Assembly (NCBI RefSeq): GCF_011301715.1
Contig: NZ_CP049870.1
Coordinates: 1,178,001-1,242,000 of the forward strand
DNA length: 64,000 nt
Source of the DNA: Sphingomonas sp. HDW15A
GTDB lineage: Bacteria; Pseudomonadota; Alphaproteobacteria; Sphingomonadales; Sphingomonadaceae
Direction of reading: 5' to 3'
Shown here: piece after piece, positions 55,715-63,881 of the stretch
Position numbering within the stretch: position 1 is the first letter of the stretch
Layout of the letters: the number at the start of each line of letters is the position of its first letter
Position numbers and translations under genes: made by a program
The notes under the pieces: generated by a model
Databases searched by the model: none
The model's input: the letters and a program-made list of their open reading frames with translations, nothing else
Told to the model about the DNA's origin: nothing

Positions 55715-55718
55715 GCCC

Positions 55719-56576
55719 ATGAACGTCGCGAAGCACAAGCCATTCCTCGAAGCTGAAGCCGAGGCCTCCGGCAAAAAGCACAAAAAAGCGAAGCCCGAAA
55801 AGCTCTCGCGCAAGGATTACGAGAAGGAACTCGCCAAGCTCCAGGTCGAGCTATGCTACCTTCAGGATTGGGTCCGCGCGACCGGAGCCCGTGTGATCAT
55901 CGTCTGCGAAGGTCGCGACACTGCCGGGAAAGGCGGCCTCATCCGCCGCCTGGTCGAGCGGGTCAGCCCCCGCACCTTCCGCGTCGTCGCGCTCAGTGCA
56001 CCGCCCCAGGGCGAACGCAAGAAGCTCTTCATGCAGCGCTACGTCGAGCAGTTTCCGGTCGAAGGCGAAGTCGTGATCTTCGACCGCAGCTGGTACAACC
56101 GCGCGGGCGTCGAGCGGGTGATGGGCTTCACCGACAAGAAGATCGTCGAGGAATTCCTCGAGAACGTCCCGCAGTTCGAGCGCTGGCTGGTCGAACAGGG
56201 CGTTATCCTCATCAAGCTTTGGCTCGAGGTCGGGATGGAAGAGCAGGACCGCCGCTTTAAGGCACGGATCGAAGACCCGCTTCGCCAGTGGAAGCTGAGC
56301 CCGATGGACCTCAAGTCCTATGCCCGATGGTATGATTACTCGCGCGCCCGCGATGCGATGTTCAAGGCGACCAGCGAGAAGCTGACCCCCTGGTACGTGC
56401 TTCGCAGCGATGACAAGAAGCGCGCTCGCCTCAACGGCATCAAGCACATTCTCTCGCTCATCCCCTACAAGAAGATCAAGCGCGACAAGGTGAAGCTGCC
56501 TCCGCGCTCCAACAAGGGCCATTACAAGGACGACCTTGACCTCAGCCAGGTCAGGCTCGTTCCGGAGGCCTACTGA
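55719..56576 (+). CDS. ppk2: Polyphosphate kinase 2
   Basis: A 285-residue PPK2 enzyme that moves phosphate between polyphosphate and nucleotides. Walker A is GRDTAGKGG (65-73) and Walker B is FDRSWYNRAG (121-130); the family segment KLWLEVGMEEQDRRFKARI follows. Length and the single kinase domain fit the class of one-domain PPK2s; the direction (ADP or GDP product) cannot be told. Between rpoD and sulP. Confidence 0.93.
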   Translation: MNVAKHKPFLEAEAEASGKKHKKAKPEKLSRKDYEKELAKLQVELCYLQDWVRATGARVIIVCEGRDTAGKGGLIRRLVERVSPRTFRVVALSAPPQGERKKLFMQRYVEQFPVEGEVVIFDRSWYNRAGVERVMGFTDKKIVEEFLENVPQFERWLVEQGVILIKLWLEVGMEEQDRRFKARIEDPLRQWKLSPMDLKSYARWYDYSRARDAMFKATSEKLTPWYVLRSDDKKRARLNGIKHILSLIPYKKIKRDKVKLPPRSNKGHYKDDLDLSQVRLVPEAY

Positions 56577-56602
56577 TCGCCGCCGCTCCGCCTACCAGCT
56601 GG

Positions 56603-58276
56603 GTGGACTGGCTGCCCGGCCTGAAGGCGCTTCGCAGCTACCAGCCCGGCTGGCTTCGCGATGACGTCGTCGCCGGAATCGTCCTTTCGACGATGCTGGT
56701 CCCCGTTGGCATTGCTTATGCGGTGGCGTCGGGCGTTCCGGCCATCTACGGCCTCTATGCGACCATTGTCCCGCTGCTGGTCTACGCGCTGCTGGGGCCG
56801 AGCAGGATCCTCGTCCTCGGCCCAGATTCCTCGCTCGCCCCGATCATCCTTGGGGTCGTCCTTCCGCTTGCAGGTACCGATCCGATGCGGGCGATCGCGG
56901 TCGCCAGCGCGATGGCGGTCGTGTCGGGGATCGTCTGCATCGCCGCCGGGCTCGGCCGCCTCGGCTTCGTAACCGAGCTGCTCTCCAAGCCGATCCGCTA
57001 CGGCTACATGAACGGCATCGCGCTTGCCGTCCTCATCAGCCAGCTGCCCAAGATGTTCGGCTTCTCCATCGAGAGCACCGGCCCGCTGCGCGACCTGTGG
57101 AGCATCGGGAAGGGAATGTTCGGCGGCCTCGCCAACTGGACTGCCGCCGCGCTCGGCGCCGCGACCCTCGTGGTCATCCTCTCGCTCAAAGGCAACAAGC
57201 GCATCCCCGGCGTCCTGATCGCCGTCGTCGGAGCCACCGTTGCCGCCGGCTTGCTGCGTCTGTCGGAGGCCGGAGTGAAAGTGCTCGGCCCGGTGCCGGA
57301 GGGCCTTCCCACCTTCACCATCCCGTGGATCCAGCCCGGAGACCTCGTCCCCATCCTCATCGGCGGCTTCGCGGTCGCGATCGTCTCGTTCGCCGACACC
57401 AGCGTCCTCTCCCGCACCTATGCCGCCCGGACCAACACCCGGGTCGATCCCAACCAGGAGATGGTCGGTCTGGGCGCCGCCAACCTCGCCGCCGGCCTGT
57501 TCCAGGGTTTCGCCATCAGCAGCAGCTCGTCGCGCACCCCGGTTGCCGAGGCCGCCGGAGCCAAGACCCAGCTGACCGGAGTCGTCGGCGCGCTCGTCGT
57601 CGCTTTGGTCATCGTCGCCGCGCCGATGCTGTTCCGCAACCTCCCCTATGCCGCGCTTGCCGCAGTGGTCATCGCCGCCGCCATCGGCCTGTTCGAGTTC
57701 AAGGACCTTGGCCGCATCTACCGCATCCAGCGTTGGGAGTTCTGGCTGTCGATCCTGTGCACCGCTGGCGTCGCAATCTTCGGCGCCATTCCCGGCATCG
57801 GCATCGCCATCGTCTTCGCCGTTATCGAGTTCCTGTGGGACGGCTGGCGCCCGCACTGGGCGGTGCTCGGCGATCCCGACGGGGTCGACGGCTATCACGA
57901 CGTCGCCCGCTATCCCGATGCGAAGCGCATCCCCGGCCTGCTCCTGCTGCGCTGGGACGCGCCCCTGTTCTTCGCCAATGCGGAGCTATTCAACGACATC
58001 GTGCTCCGCGCCGTGGATGAATCGCCCGCCCCGGTCCGCCGCGTCGTCGTCGCTGCCGAGCCGATAACCAGCATCGACGTTACCGCCGCCGACGCCCTCG
58101 TGGATCTCGTCCGGAAGCTCGACGCCCGCGGGATCGTACTCCACGTTGCCGAGCTCAAGGATCCGGTGAAGGACAAGCTCAAGCGGTTCGAGCTGTTCGA
58201 CAGCTTCGGCGAGGAGCATTTCCACCCGACCGTCGAGGCCGCGGTGCGAACCTACCTGGCGGAGGCAAAGGCCTAA
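56603..58276 (+). CDS. SulP family anion transporter with STAS domain
   Basis: A 557-residue transporter. It has about 10-12 membrane helices (e.g. VVAGIVLSTMLVPVGIAYAV, GGFAVAIVSFADTSVLSRT), the SulP block LLGPSRILVLGPDSSLAPII, and a C-terminal STAS domain (~residues 440-555, RRVVVAAEPITSIDVTAADAL). It may import sulfate, bicarbonate or another anion. The GTG at 56603 is the first start in frame and lies 26 bases after ppk2; an alternative earlier start (CTG) cannot be ruled out. Confidence 0.9.
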   Translation: MDWLPGLKALRSYQPGWLRDDVVAGIVLSTMLVPVGIAYAVASGVPAIYGLYATIVPLLVYALLGPSRILVLGPDSSLAPIILGVVLPLAGTDPMRAIAVASAMAVVSGIVCIAAGLGRLGFVTELLSKPIRYGYMNGIALAVLISQLPKMFGFSIESTGPLRDLWSIGKGMFGGLANWTAAALGAATLVVILSLKGNKRIPGVLIAVVGATVAAGLLRLSEAGVKVLGPVPEGLPTFTIPWIQPGDLVPILIGGFAVAIVSFADTSVLSRTYAARTNTRVDPNQEMVGLGAANLAAGLFQGFAISSSSSRTPVAEAAGAKTQLTGVVGALVVALVIVAAPMLFRNLPYAALAAVVIAAAIGLFEFKDLGRIYRIQRWEFWLSILCTAGVAIFGAIPGIGIAIVFAVIEFLWDGWRPHWAVLGDPDGVDGYHDVARYPDAKRIPGLLLLRWDAPLFFANAELFNDIVLRAVDESPAPVRRVVVAAEPITSIDVTAADALVDLVRKLDARGIVLHVAELKDPVKDKLKRFELFDSFGEEHFHPTVEAAVRTYLAEAKA

Positions 58277-58309
58277 GCCGCGAACCCCCAACGACGAAAC
58301 AGGACCCTG

Positions 58310-58693
58310 ATGCACGAATTTCTCGAAAGCCCCGCGGATGTCCTCGCCGTGAAGCTCAGCGGAACCATCACCGGCGAAGACCTCGACTTGATCATGGACC
58401 GGACCGAGGCCATCCTCGCGGCCCACCGGACCATCCACGTCTATGTCGAGACCCACGGACTCGACGGCATCCAGCTTAGCGCCCTGCCCCATTACATGGG
58501 CCGCGCCATGCCCCTGTTCGGAAAGCGCGGCCGCTTCCGCCGCGTCGCCGTGGTCGCCGAGCAGCGCTGGGTCCGCGCGTCGAGTCGGCTGGAAAGCGCC
58601 CTTCTCCCGGGGATCACCTACCTCGTAGTCGGCCCCGACCGGCGCGAGGAAGCGCTTGCCTGGGCGCTGAAGGGCGAGGAACCGCTGCCCTAG
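58310..58693 (+). CDS. SpoIIAA-like/STAS protein
   Basis: A 127-residue protein of the SpoIIAA-like fold (MHEFLESPADVLAVKLSGTITGEDLD, VYVETHGLDG, RVAVVAEQRWVR). It begins 33 bases after the SulP transporter, suggesting a joint transcript. Its role is probably protein-protein interaction. No kinase partner is present. Confidence 0.85.
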   Translation: MHEFLESPADVLAVKLSGTITGEDLDLIMDRTEAILAAHRTIHVYVETHGLDGIQLSALPHYMGRAMPLFGKRGRFRRVAVVAEQRWVRASSRLESALLPGITYLVVGPDRREEALAWALKGEEPLP

Positions 58694-58720
58694 GGACGCG
58701 CTATCCGCTTGTGACCTTCC

Positions 58721-58735
58721 TTAACTTGCATTAAC
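58721..58735. promoter_or_regulatory. TTAAC direct repeat (possible CtrA-type or -35 region)
   Basis: TTAAC occurs at 58721-58725 and again at 58731-58735, one helical turn apart, between two plus-strand genes. It resembles the CtrA half-site pair TTAA-N7-TTAA, but the spacing is one base short. Confidence 0.3.
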
Positions 58736-58838
58736 ATCTGTGCCGCTCGGATTGAGTCGCCCCAAGGCGCTCAGGCGAGCTTTTTTGTGCCGCCCGCTTC
58801 GATCGCCCCGGACGACCCTCAACGGAAAGGGACGTCAT

Positions 58839-59129
58839 ATGTCTTGCGATGGATTCACCGTGAAAACCTTGGACGGCCGGGAAATCTGCGTGCCCATTTA
58901 CCGCGAGGTCGACATTTGGAGAAAGCCCGATCCCAGACGGGCCATCTTCGACGACATCCGCACCCTGGCCACCATCAATGAGGGCATCAGGACGATTGCC
59001 GACGAACGTATCCGCAAGGCGATGTTCGAAGCCGTCCAGGGCGCGGCCAAGCTGGTCGAGCTGCCCGAGGGCGTGAAGCTCGGCGACGAGCTGTTGAAAA
59101 GCGAGAAGGCCTTCATGGCCGCGAAGTAA
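58839..59129 (+). CDS. Hypothetical soluble protein, 96 residues
   Basis: Starts MSCDGFTVKTLDGREICVPI after GGAAAGG; the C-terminal two-thirds is helical (RAIFDDIRTLATINEGIRTI, RKAMFEAVQGAAKLVELP). No membrane segment, no family recognised. Followed by a strong terminator. Confidence 0.7.
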   Translation: MSCDGFTVKTLDGREICVPIYREVDIWRKPDPRRAIFDDIRTLATINEGIRTIADERIRKAMFEAVQGAAKLVELPEGVKLGDELLKSEKAFMAAK

Positions 59130-59149
59130 GCTTCAGTGTCAGCGTGTCA

Positions 59150-59178
59150 GGGGGCCGCGAAAGCGGCCCCCCGTTCTT
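59150..59178 (+). terminator. Rho-independent terminator
   Basis: Nine-base perfect stem (59150-59158 with 59163-59171, G/C only) around a GAAA tetraloop, followed by a short T-rich tail. It lies 20 bases after the stop of the gene ending at 59129. The tail is weak, so efficiency is uncertain. Confidence 0.8.
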
Positions 59179-59237
59179 GCGTTCATACCGGCGGCAGGAC
59201 GGTGACCTTGGCCGACTTCGCGCCGCAGCGGGGCATT

Positions 59238-59393
59238 TCAGGCGCCGTAATCCCTGATGTTTTTCGCGATCTTGGCGTCCATGGCGTCGTCGGCGTCGGC
59301 GACGCTGGGCATCCCCGCGTCGGTCCTTTTCTTCGCCGCCAGACGAAATTTTTCGGCCTGCTCGGCCGGGGTGAGCGATTTTCTCTTGGGCAT
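59238..59393 (-). CDS. Small hypothetical protein
   Basis: A 51-residue, highly charged protein (MPKRKSLTPAEQAEKFRLAA). Of the possible starts, the ATG at 59393 gives the most natural N-terminus. Small lysine-rich proteins like this are common near sphingomonad core genes; function unknown. It faces the terminator at 59150. Confidence 0.55.
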   Translation of the reverse strand: MPKRKSLTPAEQAEKFRLAAKKRTDAGMPSVADADDAMDAKIAKNIRDYGA

Positions 59394-59546
59394 GGCGGCA
59401 CCCTGACAGAACAAGGCGCCGGCGCGAAGTGAATTCGCGCCGTCGATCGCCACTCGCTCCGCTCGGGCGTCGGCCGAAACTCCGCGTCTCTCGGCCTCGC
59501 TCGCCTTTGCCGTGCAAAGCCTCCCCTAGTCTGGGCGCTTCGTTCG

Positions 59547-59861
59547 CTACTGCTTCACCGTCGATGCCGGATCCACCTGGCCCTTCTTGGGCGCAGGGGC
59601 GCTCGTTCGGCTGAAAATGATCACCCTACAGCCTTTGCCTCCCGGGCCGCCGCAGCTGTAGTCGCAGGTCGTCCCGTTGATGCCCTGGGGACAGGCGACC
59701 GTGCAGCCTTTGACGCCGCCGTTCGACTGCATTTTGCCTTCGCATTTCTTGTTCACCGTGGCCTCGGAAACCTCCAGCTCCCGCGCTTCCTTGGCGGGTG
59801 CGAAGGTCGGCAGCATCATGGCCATCGTTGCGCCCAGCATGATTTTGAGTACCAGCTTCAT
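59547..59861 (-). CDS. Exported cysteine-rich protein
   Basis: A 104-residue protein with a signal peptide (MKLVLKIMLGATMAMMLPTFAPA). The mature part has a run of cysteines (KGCTVACPQG, TTCDYSCGGPGGKGC), which suggests a disulfide-knotted small protein. No family recognised. Transcribed alone, minus strand. Confidence 0.7.
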   Translation of the reverse strand: MKLVLKIMLGATMAMMLPTFAPAKEARELEVSEATVNKKCEGKMQSNGGVKGCTVACPQGINGTTCDYSCGGPGGKGCRVIIFSRTSAPAPKKGQVDPASTVKQ

Positions 59862-60040
59862 CGGCGAGTCCCCTTTTCTGTCCCCTCCGGCGGGGAAGCC
59901 ATAGCAGAAAAGGCGCCGAATTTCGTCCCGCTTCTCGTTTCACCGGCTTGGCGCGACGCTGCGCGTCTGCCGCCTTGCCCTTGGTGCTCCGGCGGCGCTA
60001 AAAGGGCATCACAGGGTTTTAAAACAGGTGAGGTGGGGTA

Positions 60041-60277
60041 ATGGCCAGGAATGTCGGACCGGAAGATCGGGTCGTTCGCATCGTCGCCGCGATCGGGCTC
60101 GGGATACTGATCTATTTCGCGCTTGAAGGGACGGAGGCCATCGTCGCCGGGGTAATCGCCGCCTACCTGCTGCTTAGCGGCCTGTTCGCCCGCGACGTCT
60201 TCTACAAGATGCTCGATATCGACACGAGCATCCAGGAACAGTCCTACTCCACGACCGACGACCGCTCGGGCCTCTAG
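60041..60277 (+). CDS. DUF2892 (YgaP-like) membrane protein
   Basis: A 78-residue protein with the DUF2892 pattern: ARNVGPEDRVVRIVAAIGLG, then two hydrophobic helices and LLSGLFARDVFYKMLDID. Function unknown; relatives accompany rhodanese domains. Confidence 0.85.
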   Translation: MARNVGPEDRVVRIVAAIGLGILIYFALEGTEAIVAGVIAAYLLLSGLFARDVFYKMLDIDTSIQEQSYSTTDDRSGL

Positions 60278-60304
60278 AGCTTTCGACTTGCCAGCATGAT
60301 CGCA

Positions 60305-60328
60305 CCGGGCGCGCAGCCGCGCGCCCGG
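60305..60328 (+). terminator. Strong G/C hairpin after the DUF2892 gene
   Basis: Ten-base perfect arms CCGGGCGCGC/GCGCGCCCGG (60305-60314, 60319-60328) with a four-base loop, 27 bases after the stop. There is no T-run, so this may be a weak or Rho-assisted terminator. Confidence 0.45.
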
Positions 60329-60368
60329 CGGTTGCCCTCCTCGCCGTTTGTCTTTCCAGTCATGCCGT

Positions 60369-60407
60369 TGGTGGGAAATCCCACCATCCGACGAGTGAAA
60401 TCCACCA
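60369..60407 (+). promoter_or_regulatory. Tandem enhancer sites upstream of sigma-54 promoter
   Basis: The first site, TGGTGGGAAATCCCACCA (60369-60386), is a perfect palindrome with eight-base arms. A looser copy (GTGAAATCCACCA, about 60395-60407) follows, about two helical turns further on. They lie 70-105 bases before the sigma-54 -24 element, the normal place for an enhancer-binding protein such as PspF. Assignment to PspF is inference. Confidence 0.65.
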
Positions 60408-60473
60408 TTTGTCGGTTTCGTCTTGAAATGCTGCACCGCAATATCCAGCTGTCTCCCCTCGTTGTCACGCAAT

Positions 60474-60489
60474 TGGCACGGCCCTTGCT
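60474..60489 (+). promoter_or_regulatory. Sigma-54 (RpoN) promoter of pspC
   Basis: TGGCAC at 60474-60479, five bases, then TTGCT at 60485-60489. The GG (60475-60476) and GC (60487-60488) are 12 apart, the exact -24/-12 spacing. The likely transcript start is near 60500, about 46 bases before the ATG. Confidence 0.85.
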
Positions 60490-60545
60490 TATTCCTTGGT
60501 ACTGGGCCGGCGCGGTTGCCGGACCGAATGGAGCAAGAGAGCAAC

Positions 60546-60839
60546 ATGACTGCCACGACGAAACCCACGCCCCTCCCCTTGCGCAACGACACCTTGCTTG
60601 GTGTGTGCGAAGCGATCGGACAGGATTTCGGGATCAACGCCCTCTGGCTGCGGCTCGCCTTCATCGGCCCGCTGTTCTTCCAGCCCGTTCTGACGATTAG
60701 CGTCTACCTCGCCCTGGGCGCTGTTGTCGCCGCCTCGCGCTACTTCTTCCCGCGCCAGACCGTCGAAGCCGACGTCATCGACATGCCGGCCAAGCCGGTT
60801 GCCGTCGAGGCTGACGAACAGCTTCAGATCGCCGCTTAA
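60546..60839 (+). CDS. pspC: PspC domain protein
   Basis: A 97-residue protein with the PspC core: LLGVCEAIGQDFGINALWLRLAFI and hydrophobic LFFQPVLTISVYLALGAVV. PspC is an inner-membrane sensor or effector of the phage-shock response to envelope stress. ATG at 60546 (an in-frame ATG at 60528 is an alternative). It has its own sigma-54 promoter. No pspA, pspB or pspF in the window. It converges on the CAP gene with a 9-base gap. Confidence 0.88.
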   Translation: MTATTKPTPLPLRNDTLLGVCEAIGQDFGINALWLRLAFIGPLFFQPVLTISVYLALGAVVAASRYFFPRQTVEADVIDMPAKPVAVEADEQLQIAA

Positions 60840-60848
60840 GTTTTCCCA

Positions 60849-61367
60849 TCAAATGCGCAGCCCGTCCTGGTTTCCAGGCGGGCTGTAGCGGCAGACCAGG
60901 ACGTCCCAGCGCGCGCTGCTGGCGAGGCCGCACCCCAGGCGCGTCGTCCTCGGCCAAACCATCTGGCTGTAATGGCCGATGTCCCGCCAGTTACCGGTTG
61001 TGCTGTTGGCCGGGAAGACCCCGCGGCGGAAATGGCGTTTCTCCCCCGCCCACGACCCCACCATCGCCTCCGTGCCGAACATGCCGCGCGTTCCGAGCCA
61101 CAGATTCTCGCCCTGCCCCGGCCTTTGTGCCTTGGGCGAATGCAGGAGCCGGCCGATCGCCGCCAGTTCATGGGCATACTTTTTCGCCTGCGCCGCGAGC
61201 GCCGGGTCCCAGCCTAGCGGCGGCGAGCCGTATGCCGCCCGTTCGCGGTTGTGCAGCGCCAGCCATGTCGCGGGCGTATCCGCGGCCTGGTTCCTGGCCG
61301 GTTGCAGCGCTCCCTGCGGCACCGGGCTGCAGGCGGCGGCGAGAAGCAGGAATGCAAGGTAACGCAT
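60849..61367 (-). CDS. CAP-domain lipoprotein
   Basis: A 172-residue protein of the CAP/SCP/PR-1 superfamily, with a lipoprotein-type signal ([14 protein letters not shown]). The family motifs are [21 protein letters not shown], and [16 protein letters not shown] with its histidine. Probably anchored to a membrane; role in bacteria unclear. Confidence 0.9.
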   Translation of the reverse strand: MRYLAFLLLAAACSPVPQGALQPARNQAADTPATWLALHNRERAAYGSPPLGWDPALAAQAKKYAHELAAIGRLLHSPKAQRPGQGENLWLGTRGMFGTEAMVGSWAGEKRHFRRGVFPANSTTGNWRDIGHYSQMVWPRTTRLGCGLASSARWDVLVCRYSPPGNQDGLRI

Positions 61368-61393
61368 CGGCCCGACAACGCCCGAGCGACCGA

Positions 61394-62403
61394 TCAGTCG
61401 CGAAGCGCCTCGACATAATAAGGCAGCGCTTCCGCCAGTCCTTTCGCCACGTCATGGGTCGGGCATAGCCCAGCATCCGCTTTGCCTTGCCTATATCCGC
61501 CTGGCTGTGGCGCACGTCGCCCGCCCGGAAGTCGGCATGAATCGGCTCGCGGCCATAGTGCACCTGATGCTCGGCCAGGCCCTCACGTATGAATGCGAAC
61601 AGCTGGTTCAGGCTGGTCCGCCCGCCATAGGCGACGTTGAACACCTCGCCCTGCACCGCGTCCGGTGCGAGCGCGGCCAGGATGTTCGCCTGCAACGCAT
61701 TGGCGACGTAACAGAAGTCGCGGCTGGTCTCGCCATCCCCGTTGATCGTTACGGGCTCGTCCCGAAGCATGGCCGCCACCCACTTAGGGATCACCGCGGC
61801 ATAGGCCCCTTCCGGGTCCTGCCTCGGACCGAAGACGTTAAAATACCGCAGCCCCGTCGCCTTGAAACCATAGCTCCGTCCATAAACGGCGGCGTAGATC
61901 TCATCGATCAGCTTGGTCGCGGCGTACGGCGACAGCGGGTTTCCGATATTCTCCTCGACCTTCGGCAGCTCTTCGTAATCGCCGTAAGTTGATGACGAGG
62001 CGGCGTAGACGAACCGGCCAACGTCAGCCTGCCGCGCCGCCTCCAGCATGTTGAGGAAGCCGGTGACGTTGGAATCATGGCTCGCAAGTGGCTCGGCGAT
62101 CGAGCGCGGCACCGAGCCGAGCGCAGCCTGATGAAGCACCACATCGCATCCAGCGACGGCCTCGGCGCAGGCATCGCGATCGCAGATATCGCCCTCGATC
62201 ATCCGAAAAGCGGGGCTGGACCCGGCCGCCGCGTCGACGTTGGCGCGATGCCCGGTGGCATAATTGTCGAGCCCCACCACTTCCTGGCCGGTCCCAAGCA
62301 AGGCCTCTACTAGGTTCGAGCCGATGAATCCTGCCGCGCCAGTCACCAACCAGCGGCGGGGCCGTTCGACAAGGCGTTGCGCAAGCGTTTCCGGAACCAT
62401 CAT
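61394..62403 (-). CDS. NAD-dependent sugar epimerase (WbpP/TviC-like), frameshifted near C-terminus
   Basis: An extended SDR epimerase of about 335 residues, probably UDP-GlcNAc/UDP-GlcNAcA C4-epimerase. NAD loop [19 protein letters not shown]; catalytic SSSTYGD and YAATKLIDE (YxxxK); [12 protein letters not shown]. Near the end one base is missing (G run 61461-61463, GCCC[C]G on the minus strand); restoring it gives [25 protein letters not shown] and the stop at 61394. ATG at 62403 or 62400. Possible role in capsule or O-antigen synthesis. Confidence 0.9.
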
Positions 62404-62502
62404 GCCGCCCTCATAGGGGGCCGGCGCGTCCGCGCAATGGCCTCTCGCCACAACCGTTTCGGTTCGCTACCAATCTCGTGCGAAAAGCGAAGGAGCGACA
62501 AA

Positions 62503-63447
62503 TTGTCCCTGCCACCGATCCTGTCGAACCTCCGCATTCCGGTTATCGCCGCGCCCCTTTTCATCATCAGCCATCCCGCGTTGGTCATCGCCCAGTGCAA
62601 GGCCGGTGTGGTCGGAAGCTTTCCGGCGCTCAACGCTCGCCCGGCTAGCCAGCTCGACGAATGGATCCACGAGATCACGGAGGCTCTCGCCGAGCATGAT
62701 CGGTTAAATCCCGACCGCCCTTCCGCGCCTTTCGCGGTCAACCAGATTGTTCACGCGACTAATACGCGGTTCGAAGAGGACATGGCTATCTGCGAAAAGT
62801 GGAAGGTCCCGATCGTGATCACATCGCTTGGCGCGCGGGTCGAACTTAACGAGGCCGTCCACCGCTGGGGTGGAATCACCCTTCACGACATCATCAACGA
62901 CGTTTTTGCACACAAGGCGATCGACAAGGGTGCCGATGGCCTTATCGCCGTCGCAGCAGGAGCCGGCGGCCATGCGGGCAAATGGTCGCCATTCGCACTG
63001 GTCCAGGAGATCCGGGAATGGTTCGACGGGCCGCTTATCCTGTCTGGAGCCATCGCCCGGGGGCAGTCGATCCTGGCGGCCCAAGCCATGGGGGCCGACC
63101 TTGCGTATATCGGGTCTCCATTCATTGCCACACATGAGGCGCGGGCGACCGACGACTACAAGCAGGAAATCGTCAAGTCGGGCGCGGCGGATATCGTCGC
63201 GTCGTCACTGTTTACCGGAATCCACGGCAATTATCTCAAGGGCCCGATCGCCCGTGCCGGCATGGACCCAGACAACCTTCCTGAAGCCGATCCGAGCAAG
63301 ATGAATTTCGGCGGAGCGAAGGCGTGGAAGGACATTTGGGGGTCGGGCCAGGGAATCGGCGCGATCAAGGAGGTTGTGGCGGCGGGCGATCTGGTTGACC
63401 GGCTTGCGCGTGAATATGCCGAGGCCAAATCCGCTCTCTGCGGTTAG
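62503..63447 (+). CDS. Nitronate monooxygenase
   Basis: A 314-residue FMN enzyme of the NMO/2-nitropropane dioxygenase family. Motifs: LRIPVIAAPLFIISHPALV, FAVNQIV, VITSLGAR, AVAAGAGGHAGKWS, GADLAYIGSPFIATHEA. It detoxifies nitronates such as propionate-3-nitronate. TTG start at 62503 with AGGAG seven bases before. Divergent from the epimerase. Confidence 0.92.
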   Translation: MSLPPILSNLRIPVIAAPLFIISHPALVIAQCKAGVVGSFPALNARPASQLDEWIHEITEALAEHDRLNPDRPSAPFAVNQIVHATNTRFEEDMAICEKWKVPIVITSLGARVELNEAVHRWGGITLHDIINDVFAHKAIDKGADGLIAVAAGAGGHAGKWSPFALVQEIREWFDGPLILSGAIARGQSILAAQAMGADLAYIGSPFIATHEARATDDYKQEIVKSGAADIVASSLFTGIHGNYLKGPIARAGMDPDNLPEADPSKMNFGGAKAWKDIWGSGQGIGAIKEVVAAGDLVDRLAREYAEAKSALCG

Positions 63448-63881
63448 GCAATTTGCTCGAGCTTCTGGCGCCACACTTGCGGTATCGCGGTCGGCCGACG
63501 ATTGCGGCGATCCACATAGACGTGCGTGAAATGCCCTTCCGCCGAGGCCGACTCAGCACCCGGCTCGAAAACTCCCAACACATATGTGACGCTGCTGCGT
63601 CCAAGGAGCTGGACTGCCAAAAGAAGCTCGACCTCGCCGGGATAGGATAAGGGCGAAAAATAACGGCAGCCGGTTTCGACGAGGAGCCCGATGGGGTCGC
63701 CACCCATGATGTCGAGAAGGCCATTTTCAACCAGCCATTGGTTCACGGCGGTGTCGAACCACGCATAATAGATCGTGTTGTTCACATGACCGTAGGCGTC
63801 GTTGTCGGCCCAGCGGAGAGTGATCCGCGAACAGTAGCGATACGACGAGCGCGGTCGCGGCCCCGGACGTTCCCTCACCAT
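63444..63881 (-). CDS. Acyl-CoA thioesterase (4HBT, hotdog fold)
   Basis: A 145-residue hotdog thioesterase: RITLRWADNDAYGHVNNTIYYAWFDTAVN with the catalytic aspartate (DNDAYGHVNN), and EVELLLAVQLLGRSSVTY. Substrate is probably an acyl- or hydroxybenzoyl-CoA. ATG at 63881; four-base overlap with the convergent NMO gene; its start overlaps the stop of the next gene upstream. Confidence 0.9.
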   Translation of the reverse strand: MVRERPGPRPRSSYRYCSRITLRWADNDAYGHVNNTIYYAWFDTAVNQWLVENGLLDIMGGDPIGLLVETGCRYFSPLSYPGEVELLLAVQLLGRSSVTYVLGVFEPGAESASAEGHFTHVYVDRRNRRPTAIPQVWRQKLEQIA

